A stretch of DNA of 64,000 nucleotides from Membranipora membranacea (lineage: Eukaryota; Bryozoa; Gymnolaemata; Cheilostomatida; Membraniporidae): the NCBI GenBank assembly GCA_914767715.1, contig OU612074.1:7083501-7147500 (forward strand), given 5' to 3'. How positions within the stretch are numbered: the first letter of the stretch is position 1; each line of letters opens with the position of its first letter. Positions 1 through 8,853 of this stretch are shown in pieces. Under the pieces are notes generated by a model. It was not told the DNA's origin. It saw only the letters and a program-made list of their open reading frames with translations, and did no database searches. The translations under genes and the position numbers were made by a program.

Positions 1-1639
1 ATAACCACAGGATATAGGGAAATACAACCCGATTCAATGTAACAGTGCATTCATTTCATTTTTAATTGAACTATAATGTATAATCCGCAACACAAAATAA
101 ATGGAAATTTGTACAGCCTGGTGAACTTGGTGAAAAGTGACGGGAAAAGTTGACACAGCATGATTAATAATTCCAATTCAGATGTTTTTGATGTGTATGT
201 ATATATCGCCAAAGAGTTTGAAACATATTCAGCATATATTTCAAACAATAACATTCATATACTTCAAGGCAATCGATCCATGGCTCACCGTGCCCCAACA
301 GCCTGTTTTTTCATTTTCAACTCAAAGTAAACAAATTCCCTTTTGAGAGATAAATTAACATTACGTGAAACTGAGAATACACAAGATGTTATCACATAAT
401 AGGGTTGGTTTTTTGGAGTAATTTCCCTTGATAATTTACTGATGAGACCATACTTTTGCAAAATTTTATATAACCCATAAAGGAAGCAGATGAGACCTTT
501 TGCTGTTACAACTCCTCGGTTTCTGCTAACTACAATTGATATTTTTATTCGGTAATCCAAAAATTTGACCTATATGCTGAAATAAAAAAGTATCGGAAAA
601 TCTTAATTTTTAATACAACTAAAATTAAATAATAATACATTAAATTATAAAAACCTTATCAATCACAATGAAATTCGGTGTCAGGAAGGAAGGTGTCATG
701 AAATATACAGCTAAATTTGTTTTGCAAAAAAATTCCATATAAATATTAAGTTATTGTATTAAATAAATTGTTTTGTATTACAATAACATAAAATATAAAT
801 ATGTTATTCTGAATTTGTTTTCTGCAACCAATATTTTCAGGTTGGAGTTATATAATATTCAAAATTCAAAGCTGGAATATTGTTATTTCTCTTTATTTTA
901 ATGATATATTTATTATATAATATAATATAATAGATATCAAATTATATTCGCAATCAATTTTTGTCTCATGGAGTGGGTCAGCATAATCCGCCTATGAAAT
1001 TACCCTCATTTTGTTTCTATCTTAATTTCCCTGGCTGCCAGACCAAAAAGCGTGATCTGCTTACAATGATAGCTTATTTATGGTCTCATCTGTTAGCGCC
1101 CCCTATAATAAGGGACAACTCCTGACATAACCCATTAAAGTTGCAACTACTTAGTCTCGCCTTGTTAGGATGTTTAGATGAAATTTTCATTGGTTTGTGC
1201 ATTATTATCTTTCAATGCTAAAACAATAGAAAACAAAATAATTATCTTCCATTAGTAGTTTTTTGCGCATTGGGTCACACGACCTCTGATGAAGGAGAAA
1301 ACTCAAAGCATTACATGTTGTTTGTAGAAAATGAGGGTGGGTAAACGTGCCCTCTCTCCTTCTCCCTAAATAGCTCAAGGTTTTCGCTCATATTCTAGAA
1401 TATGATATTTTGGCAATCAATTTTTTTTCAATTGATAAAAACATTATCGTTCAGTTGCTGATGTCAAGCTTCGACCCGGAAACAAGTTATATCACAAAAA
1501 TCTATAGTTTCGATTTAAATTAACATCCGAAAAAATATGTTTTTGGGTTTTGGATGTTGCTGAAAAGGTCTATCTATGTCCTACTCTTACGTTTCATACT
1601 AGAAAAATATAGTGAAACAACTTTTTTCTTTTCTCTCAG
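1..1639. other. Intron or upstream non-coding DNA of gene A
   Basis: Very AT-rich sequence without a coding exon I can support. In genes B and C the second ectodomain exon lies 1240 and 595 bases upstream of CCP1, but no counterpart is found here, so the first two exons of gene A must lie left of the window or are lost. The short open frames on the minus strand at 51-560 have low-complexity composition and no domain signature. Confidence 0.6.
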
Positions 1640-1909
1640 TTGTCACATGTGACATGAAGTCAATTCCAACGGTGGATAATGCCGTGTCAAAGGTCACAAA
1701 GCAAGTATCAGAATCTGGACTGATACTACCAGGGACTGTTTCCATCCTATACTCCTGTAATAAAGGATATGAACTTCAGAATGAAGAAGATAATAAAGTG
1801 GGTTGTGAGTATGTACATACACCTCGACAAGGGAGACCAGACACTGATACGATAAAAAACCTTACTACTACTGAGTGGATCGGCACTGGCAGAGTTATAT
1901 GTCAGGGAG
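1640..1909 (+). CDS. Gene A, CCP1 (sushi) exon
   Basis: Internal exon of 270 bases encoding one CCP/sushi domain of a presumed membrane receptor. A pyrimidine-rich acceptor (ttttctctcag) precedes it and a gtgagt donor follows; both junctions are phase 1, the usual phase for CCP exons. The domain opens with VTCDMKSIP, has cysteines in TCD, YSCNKGY, VGCEY and VICQG, and a Trp (TEWIG) before the last cysteine, matching the four-Cys-plus-Trp CCP pattern. It is longer than a typical 60-residue CCP because of an insert rich in charged residues between Cys2 and Cys3. Clear paralogs are at 26835-27101 and 49882-50148. The upstream exons of this gene are outside the window, so this is the first visible exon. 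Confidence 0.88.
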
Positions 1910-4170
1910 GTGAGTTGTAGTTACAATGTTAGTACAGACAGTGATACATATGGAGAAAATGTAGCTTTGGTAGTTTGAAGAGATGATGATTTGTGGATGA
2001 AAACTATCTACGCCTTCATCTTCCAATACTTTGCAATAAAAAAATTTATGCTACGTCTTATTTCAGGCTGGACCTGAAATCAGAAAATACCAACAACATT
2101 ATTGAGAACACCGATGGGTCTTTTATGGCAATAAGATAACAGTTTTTGTTTTAATATTGGTGCAAGACTAGAAACAAACTCTAAATCTTCAAACGAATGA
2201 TGTATTGAATGTTGCTGGGACCAAATTGAGCCGCCACCAACAATTCGCTCTGAAATAGGGCACAGGCCCTAAATACACAAACTATGCACTGCTGCCAGTT
2301 ATCACAGGTTGAAACCCTTCCTCAATATTGAGTCTAACCGAATACTGCAGCTGGCTATTTAAAGCCGGTGGTTATGTGGTTTTTAACTGACAGCCCGATA
2401 GATCTGGCCTTCTTTTCGGGTCAAAATGGTCAGGCCTTTACTCAAGGTCATGAGCCAATCAGAAGCCTTGTTTTTGTAGAAGGCTTATATGATTGACCGA
2501 AGCTGAGATTAATTACCTCAGAATTGATCTATCCATTCGAGCTATTGGCCTCCTCCTTCTGCTTGCTAATAAAAAAAATCCTAAATTAAATATACTGTGA
2601 ACATAGCAAGTGTAGCAGAGGTTAAAAAAGACACATTCAGATATCAATCCACTTCCTCAACAAGGTTTCTGAGACAAGTAATTTTATATGTATGTAACAT
2701 TATTCTTAGTTCCTATCATATTAGAATAATTAATTCCCTTCCCTTATATTAATTTTCACCCATATTTAACTACCAGTTTATAACCTTCAAAGGATTATTT
2801 GTCAAGATTTTTCATCAACTTGATTAGGGTAACAAAATATGTTAATTATTAGGTCATTATAGTGCCAATTCATTTTTTTTAAATATTGATGTCGATCCCC
2901 CTTTCTAGCTAATATAATGTATTCTTTATAAATGAAATTATCATTTGAATATGCTTGATGTAAGTGAGCCTTTTTTATAGTATAACTCAAGATCAGACCG
3001 TAATAACTATTTTTTAATAATTCAGTGTACTTCCCTAATACGCTACCCACAAATAACAACAACAACACCTTTTTTTTGGATGTATGAGTGTATCCTCAAT
3101 GTATGCTGCAAAATTCACTACAAACTCCCTAACACTCCATTGTCCTGCCCTGTTGTCACATGGTGGCTGGTGTGGTCGTAGAACCCATGGATGTTGTCAA
3201 GGAACGTTGTAATATATCTTACCAAGCGTTAGCAAACCTAAGACCGCTGGTTATAACCCTCTTGGCATGAGGTTCAACAGTAAGTGTCCATTACTCAAAT
3301 CCCCTTCATTTTCTCTTATTCTTTTGTTGCAAAACAGTTCATCATTATTATTACGGTAGTTAAGTGACCAAATTAAAAATTTAAAAAAATAACTCCTGTA
3401 TATGGGCTTCCCTTATGGGTTCTGTCGGATGGTGGTCAATATTGTGTACAGCTTTTATCTGCAAAGAAATTTGCTGCCAAGAAATATTTTCTTGTCTTAG
3501 TGCTCCCATGTCTGCAGCAGCCCTTAGCAGCATTCCTGATGAGGCAATATTATCACTTAACTCCCCATAGTGTATGTATATAAATATATGTGTTGTAATA
3601 CAACTTAGTTACAATATACATTCAAATCACTCTAACTGTCTCACCAATAAATAAGGAACAAAAATAAGAGTGTCTGCTCTGAAATTGCATAGTGGATAGT
3701 TTTAAGTGTCATTGTTGGGTGTACAGTTTGTAACCATGAGTAGCAACATTGAATTTTTTGGGCCAGTACGCGCGCATCGTCTGCCGAGGACTCCGTCGCA
3801 CGGCGCGCCGAGGGCACAAAAAACTTGGAAAAAGTCCCAACTTCTGCCGAACGCTCGGCCTGCCGTCACTCCCAGTCGCGATCAAAACGGTGCGCCGTGA
3901 TCGTCTTGTCTTGTCTCAACGCACGCATGCACCCGCACAGATTGAAATACGAGCCGGTCCGCCTAGTGCTCCGCCGAGGGCTCCGCCTCACTGAGCGCCC
4001 GCCTGACTATGAAATGCTTGTACCTGTGTATAGCTTTTCATAGTAGTTTTGTTAACAGTTGAGTCACCAAATGTTTTTGTTACGAGTCCTGGCCTACTCC
4101 TTCAGCAAGGGCAAACAGGTAAGATCTTTTATTCTCACATTATTTAGGTAATTTTCCTGTATTTTTCTAG
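1910..4170 (+). other. Gene A intron between CCP1 and CCP2a
   Basis: No exon is supported in these 2.26 kb. The block around 3120-3290 is strongly conserved in the matching intron of gene B (28230-28390) but has stops in the frames I checked. The 3' part holds a GC-rich insert (3745-4010) that is absent from the B intron. Confidence 0.6.
3745..4010. repeat. GC-rich interspersed element
   Basis: A sharply bounded GC- and CpG-rich block inside an AT-rich intron. It contains two related motifs (ccgaggactccgtc near the left side and ccgagggctccgcc near the right side). Part of it (a stretch reading tctgccgaacgctcgg then cgcgatcaaaacggtgcgcc) recurs in diverged form at about 6962-7045, next to another CCP exon. 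The matching intron in gene B lacks it. Three overlapping open frames cross it (3706-4043), which is expected of GC-rich DNA with few stops; none resembles a protein domain. Likely a transposon fragment; the class is unknown. Confidence 0.5.
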
Positions 4171-4389
4171 TTTCGTGCGGTCCTGTTCCCCAACAATTCT
4201 ACATTGGCCACTCTAATCTCACCAAAGCGTCAAATTCTGAATCTAAGGACACATACCGCTATGGGGATAAAGTAACATTATCATGTAGCACAGGCTACTC
4301 ACTATCAACCGGAAGTTCGGTCCACACCATTCAATGTCAGATGGATGGCACGTGGAGTACTGAAGATGAAGTACCACAGTGTAAACTAG
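4171..4389 (+). CDS. Gene A, CCP2a exon
   Basis: Internal phase 1-1 exon of 219 bases encoding a canonical CCP domain, with acceptor gtatttttctag and donor G|gtaaaa. Residues begin SCGPVPQQFYIGHSNLT, with an N-glycosylation sequon (NLT), then cysteines at LSCSTGY and IQCQMDG, the conserved Trp in GTWSTED, and the last cysteine in PQCKL. It is the membrane-proximal CCP of the first 3' cassette (CCP2a-TMa-long tail) and lies 291 bases upstream of the transmembrane exon. Homologs are the broken exon at 29708 in gene B, the CCP2b exons (7681 and 31459) and the decayed exon at 56498 in gene C. Confidence 0.88.
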
Positions 4390-4680
4390 GTAAAATTTCC
4401 TTTGAACCAAACTTCCATGTGTATTATATGTTCACTCTAAATGTAACCCTCAGAAAAATGACAATGCAACACAACAAAGGCCCTGCTGTATTTGAAGACT
4501 TGAAATTTGATTTAAACATAAATGTTATTGTGTTTTTTGTTCCGTTTTAAGACAAAAGTGCTCTAAAATGCTCATTCTCCAGCTGTGTAGTCAAGCAAGC
4601 GAATTCATTGGCGACTTTTCATTTTTCTCACGAGACTTTATTTCCGGCGTTAAACAGCATTGACGATATTCTTCTTTCAG

Positions 4681-4777
4681 CTCCCTGGGTGATACCTATT
4701 GGTGTGGTTACTGCAGTGATTGTAATTTGTGTCGCATCAGGGATCTTGATCTTGATCTTTAAAAAAAGAAACCCTGG
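4681..4777 (+). CDS. Gene A, transmembrane exon a
   Basis: A 97-base exon with acceptor ttctttcag and donor gtaggg, entering in phase 1 and leaving in phase 2. It encodes a single membrane-spanning helix: WVIPIGVVTAVIVICVAS and onward to a basic stop-transfer cluster FKKRN. All four TM exons of genes A and B are exactly 97 bases and the TM exon of C is 103, which argues for common descent. The topology is type I: CCP domains outside, tail inside. The orthologous exon in B is 30072-30168. Confidence 0.87.
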
Positions 4778-5182
4778 GTAGGGGAGTATGCACTTACGAT
4801 TATTGGTATGAGGTTTTGCTCACTCTAAGAGTTTACTCTTTCATATACTATTACTTTTGGTTGTCATCATGACTCGGTCAAATGAAGAGCTTCTCCTTTC
4901 TAATATGTTGAATCAATGATTTTTTTTGATTATTGGTACTCGCTACATTGCATCCAGAGATTTCATGTTGTAAGTTGTTTGGCAGGCCTCTGTCACAGCC
5001 CACAATGTCGTGTTTGAGTAGCCAATGTCGTAATACAATTTTTCAAATTCCTTTTGCGAGCCAGCCTCAAATGAGGTAAAAAAAGGATCCCTTTCATCCT
5101 GGCTTATGCTAAGAGGTATTTTATGTAAAGTTTATCAGAAAATTTTACAGGATTTATAACACTTGTAAAAATCTTGTTCTAG
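4778..5182 (+). other. Gene A intron between TMa and long tail
   Basis: A 405-base intron, collinear with 30169-30571 in gene B. No feature beyond the splice sites is seen. Confidence 0.7.
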
Positions 5183-5369
5183 ATACGATAAACCGTCTAC
5201 ATCTGAGGACAACGAAATAGGTCTAGGTGTACCAGTTCAAGCACCAGATGTTGAGAGTGATTCTGTTTCTGTGCAATCAGGAACACGTGTTCGTGGGAAG
5301 ACTAGGCTTGCAGATCCTCATGACAAAAATGAGCCCTTGATGTCGAACATTTTGCCATATAAAAGTTGA
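5183..5369 (+). CDS. Gene A, long cytoplasmic tail (terminal exon a)
   Basis: Terminal coding exon of the first 3' cassette. Joined to the TM exon it completes a Gly codon, then reads YDKPSTSEDNEIGL and ends PYKS followed by TGA: 61 residues. It is rich in Ser, Thr, Asp and Glu and includes the segments DVESDSVSVQSG and HDKNEPLM. The EPLM segment loosely resembles an acidic dileucine sorting motif; this is suggestive only. No ITIM or ITAM is present. The B paralog (30572-30758) has the same length and ending, with three extra cysteines. The equal length without frameshift supports coding constraint. Confidence 0.82.
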
Positions 5370-5611
5370 AAGTGCACCGTTTTTCTTTAATAGCTGTTAT
5401 TTGTGTCTTGTGCTTTCAAATACCTTTTTAAAAAAATGTAAAGCCAAGACCTGAGTGTGCCAATTCCTTTATCCCTACAATCTGCTGCTATCAAGATAAG
5501 TATTGGGTTTGGTATAGTTTGAGAAAGGTGATTGTGAGCAGAAAATGCATGAATCTAAAGTGAGTGTGTAGGTACATGTCATTTAATAGGGGTCGCAGAA
5601 GCCTAAAAAAC

Positions 5612-5965
5612 GCCATCGTTACTTTTCAGACCCTTGCAATAGGTTATGTTCTCAGGTTTCGTATATTAGGGCTTCACCTATCAGTGTTTGTTAAAGGAAT
5701 TGTAGCGCTTGTTGGTTAGCGATAGCTTACTGGGACTTAAAGACATGGCTGTGGCATGGCAATAATCACCCTTTTCAGGGGACCATGGGACCATTAGGGG
5801 TGTAACTACCACATAGCCATTATATTAGGGTATGTCACAGAGAAACAAAACCTCTGATTACCTTGAATTACCCCTTGTACGGTTTTGTAAATAGGCCAAG
5901 ATTGGCCAAACTGGTGCTCTACAGATACCAATGTCAAGATTTGCCGAGTCAATTCTCAGCAGGGT
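5612..5965. repeat. Left copy of a gene A direct repeat
   Basis: This segment, beginning gccatcgtta and including ttgcaataggttatgttctc, aligns in order with 7084-7440 (gccatcgtaa, atgcaattagttatgatctc). Both also share a cacagagaaacaaa block, a gtaaatag block and a gatttgc.gagtc block. Gene B has one copy (30999-31350). Confidence 0.6.
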
Positions 5966-6585
5966 CTGGCTTTTTTTTCACACTGGCTCAAAAACGATCT
6001 CATCTTGAAAGCAATAGAGAGGGGTTATTGAATTTTTTTTCATCATTTTACAATTTTTTATTTTACAAGTTATCGTTATTAATCAGTTATCAATTATTCT
6101 GCTTTACCGCTTTCTCAGTGGCAATTGTTTTTTTGCTGTGGTGTTTTCTTGAAATTTGGTCAATAATAATAAATTCTGTAAATAATTTTAACCTTTGAAC
6201 TTTGAACTTTATTGTTTCTATGCTAAAACAAAATGTAGTGGATCAATACCTGGGTAAAATGATGTCCTGAATAATGCAACCATGATCAGTCCAAACTAGT
6301 AAGACCAAAGTATTGTTCAGGAGGCTGGCTGTAAAACATTGGCTTCGTAAGTTAATGATTATGGTCGATACGATTACTATTGCATCTCATACAAAAGTAA
6401 GATCTGTGTAGAAAATAATATGTTAGTAAAAGACTTATTCCTCTGTTTCTAGTTTAGTGTCACCCCATTCCGGAAAAATATATCAATCATTCTACTCTCG
6501 CGGCATCTAAATTCTACTTGATCTCTTTAATGACTTGAATCTTGTCTTTATTATGGATGTCCTATCTCATGTGCTAGTCGTGAAT

Positions 6586-6673
6586 TAGCCTGTCTTGACA
6601 AGCTTTGGGCGGGTGGGTGGGGGGGAACCCACCCACCTGCCCACCCCCGAAAAAAGCTTGTCAAGACAGGCTA
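6586..6673. mobile_element. 88-bp palindromic MITE with 9-bp target duplication
   Basis: Terminal inverted repeats tagcctgtcttgacaagctt and its exact complement at the right end, with a G-rich then C-rich centre that also pairs. It is flanked by the direct repeat gtcgtgaat (6577-6585 and 6674-6682). A 9-bp duplication is the size made by Mutator-type transposases, but the palindrome could be shifted by a base, so class assignment is tentative. Confidence 0.65.
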
Positions 6674-6752
6674 GTCGTGAATATGCTGTTGGAACCAAAA
6701 TAACCCTTTTCTTGACTAAAGTTACACTGGCTCATTTGTTGTTTTTCAATAG

Positions 6753-6970
6753 CTTGCCCAGTGCAAAGTCTGACCACATTACCTGGGTATGATAATGATG
6801 ATGGCGATGAACAGTATTACTTGAATGACGAATTTGGGCTGTTCAACTGTTCGGCTGGATTTCGAAAATTGGGCAATGGTTCCGCTTATTGTGATGATGG
6901 CAATTGGAAGTCAATCACCAATTGTACTGTGATCAAACCAGCTGTAGAAAAGAAAGCCAACGTCTGCTGA
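6753..6970 (+). CDS. Gene A, extra CCP exon running into a repeat (probably decayed)
   Basis: A good acceptor (gtttttcaatag) opens a phase-1 exon coding CPVQSLTTLPGYDN with an acidic insert (DNDDGDEQYY), then FNCSAGF, AYCDDGNW and TNCT, so all four CCP cysteines and the Trp are present. No phase-1 donor follows. Instead the frame continues about 16 residues through GC-rich repeat sequence to TGA at 6968-6970. It may serve as a terminal exon of a secreted isoform or be a dead exon whose donor was destroyed by the insertion. It is absent from gene B. Confidence 0.6.
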
Positions 6971-7070
6971 ACGCTCAGGCGTGCGCTCGCTCTGCTCTTG
7001 CTCCAAGCCGCGATCCAAACGGTGCACCGCGATCGCCTCAATCGTGCATGTGATTTGAAAGGGTAAGCAG
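6945..7070. repeat. GC-rich repeat fragment after the extra CCP exon
   Basis: Related to the block at 3745-4010: shared words include the gtctgctgaacgctc region and a cgcgatccaaacggtgcacc region. It supplies the stop codon of the preceding exon. Boundaries are approximate. Confidence 0.5.
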
Positions 7071-7083
7071 AAGAATAAAAAAG

Positions 7084-7440
7084 GCCATCGTAACCCTTCA
7101 GACTCATGCAATTAGTTATGATCTCAGGTCTTCTCTGTAGTTAGGGCTTCGACCGACTGAAAATTAACCCATTCAAATTTATACAACCGATTCAATCCTC
7201 ACTTACTACAGCTGTTAATCAGGGTGCAGGGCATCACAGAGAAACAAAGCCTCTGACCACCTTTAATTTAAACCCTTGTACAGTATTTATTTATTTATTT
7301 ATTTACTTACTTATTTATTTATTCATTATATTCACAGTATTAGCTTTATTCACTAATCAAGCATTTTGTAAATAGTCCTGAATAAATTGGTCTTCTATAG
7401 CTTTCACGGTCTAGATTTGCTGAGTCCTCAAGAGCATGCA
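7084..7440. repeat. Right copy of the direct repeat, with ATTT microsatellite
   Basis: Second copy of 5612-5965. It differs by an (ATTT)n tract with interruptions at about 7284-7326, which is also present in gene B at about 31193-31267. 6971-7680 otherwise holds no exon. Confidence 0.6.
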
Positions 7441-7680
7441 TCTAGCAGTGCTAAATAAACTAATTTCCTTTTTGTTACAAAGAACTTCATAAATTGAATT
7501 TGTTCAGTCTCGTTTGTAACCGCATACAACCTTGTTGAATCAGATGTGATATGATGATCTGTATCGATCCAAAATACTTGATGTTTATACCATAGCCTCC
7601 ATCCCGTGCAGTTTGATCAGAATTTGCTAGATTTGTATAGTCAACATGTCAATGATAGATTTCCTTTTCTTCTTTTTTAG

Positions 7681-7887
7681 TACCATGTGACACGGTTCCA
7701 GAAAAGTACTATATTAGTCATTCCAATCTCACTGATGTTTCAAATGAAAGACACCGCTATGGAGATACAATAAAACTGTCATGTCATACAGGCTATGCAC
7801 TATCGACTGGAAGACAGATCCATACCATTCAATGCCAGACAGACGGCTCCTGGGGTAGTGAAGATGCGGTACCACATTGTAAACGAG
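7681..7887 (+). CDS. Gene A, CCP2b exon
   Basis: A 207-base phase 1-1 exon with acceptor tcttcttttttag and donor G|gtaaaa. It encodes a full CCP domain: PCDTVPEKYYISHSNLT, then LSCHTGY, IQCQTDGSW and PHCKR. It is the ectodomain part of the second 3' cassette. The B copy (31459-31665) is the same length. By eye the two differ in 22 of 69 codons, 11 silent and 11 amino-acid replacing, with cysteines, Trp and the NLT glycosylation site unchanged. Confidence 0.88.
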
Positions 7888-8501
7888 GTAAAATAACCTG
7901 AATCACTTGGTCTAGGCTAATGACTTTCCTTGAAAAAATGGGCCGATTAAAAGGTATTAGATATAAAGTATTAGATATTAGGTATTAGGTAAAAGGTACC
8001 ATTGCTCTCGGTTGAATCATTTCAAAATTTTTAACTTAGGTAGACTTTGTCTTACGCGTAGACATGGAACCAGTGATTTATATTCAATATAAAAAAGTGC
8101 AATGAATATATTCAATGAATGAAAGTGTAAAAAAAAACATACTATTATTTTTGTAACTACCAAGCTAGTCAAATAGAAAAGCTGGTAAGCAGCTTTTAAA
8201 CAATACCATTGTCTAAAATGCTAATATCAAGGGTGCTAACCACAAGAAAAGAAGGTGGCAAGGTTGTTCTGAGCGCTTGGCCTTTAACACAAGGTCATTT
8301 GCTTGAGTCCCACTGTAACTTGTTACTGGGGTTTGTTATTTCTTAGGTGTGCTCCAATTTGCTGTCATACAGATATGGTGCAGACAAAGCAGGTTAATCA
8401 TCGAGGCAGCCGTTATTAATTCTTCTGATGTGACAGGGACCCCTTGATTTTATCTAACCTATCACCAATCTTGCTCAAAAATACTGTAATTCTTGTTTCA
8501 G
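7888..8501 (+). other. Gene A intron between CCP2b and TMb
   Basis: A 614-base intron with a short degenerate ggtattaga/taggtat repeat near 7950-8000. It is collinear with 31666-32210 in gene B; no exon is seen. Confidence 0.65.
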
Positions 8502-8598
8502 CTGGATGGGTGATAGCTCTAATTGTGACTGCTGTTATACTTTGTATTGCTGCTGTGCCAGCTACTGTGGTCTTAATTATGAGGAAGGGAAAATCTGG
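8502..8598 (+). CDS. Gene A, transmembrane exon b
   Basis: A 97-base exon with acceptor cttgtttcag and donor gtgagt, phase 1 in and phase 2 out. It encodes GWVIALIVTAVILCIAAV and on through a hydrophobic run to the basic segment MRKGKSG. It is homologous to TMa (shared WVI start, same exon length) and collinear with 32211-32307 in gene B. It anchors the second cassette as a type I membrane protein. Confidence 0.86.
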
Positions 8599-8828
8599 GT
8601 GAGTGTGGGAGTTTTTTTCTCTCTATACACTAGGTCTTATTTGACCACCATATTTAGACTTGCCCCCTTAAGTTAAGGAGACTTGTGCTGAGAAGATAAG
8701 ATATACCTTTGCCCACCGCAGCATGTTTACTTCTTTATTTATAGTAGACAATTTTACGCTAATTTGTGCCAGCATTTTAGTTTCTCCATGACATCAGTAA
8801 GGTTGTAAAATAATCTCTTTTGTTTTAG

Positions 8829-8853
8829 CTATAACAAATCTCCCCAATCCTGA
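8829..8853 (+). CDS. Gene A, short cytoplasmic tail (terminal exon b)
   Basis: A tiny terminal coding exon after acceptor ttgttttag. With the two bases from the TM exon it codes GYNKSPQS then TGA. The stop is directly followed by AATAAA (8855-8860), as in gene B, so a very short 3' UTR is possible if that hexamer is used. The tail has no known signalling motif, so this isoform would need a partner to signal. Confidence 0.75.

Larger units (their letters stand above)
5370..6752 (+). other. Gene A region between the long-tail exon and the extra CCP exon
   Basis: 3' UTR and/or intron. It contains the left member of a direct repeat (5612-5965) and an 88-bp palindromic element (6586-6673). An AATAAA sits near 6166, but the polyadenylation site is not determined. 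The 111-residue frame at 5863-6198 is repeat-derived and low-complexity. Confidence 0.55.

Noticed and set aside
3120-3290. Block conserved between introns of A and B (28230-28390) ending at a cag|taagt-like site
   Set aside because: The frames I checked contain stops, so it was not called an exon; it could be a repeat or non-coding element.
3706-4043. Three overlapping plus-strand open frames
   Set aside because: They coincide with a GC-rich block where stop codons are rare by composition; no domain and no frame stands out.
5863-6198. 111-codon frame downstream of the long-tail exon
   Set aside because: Starts in the direct repeat and continues into poly-T-rich sequence; hydrophobicity comes from base composition.
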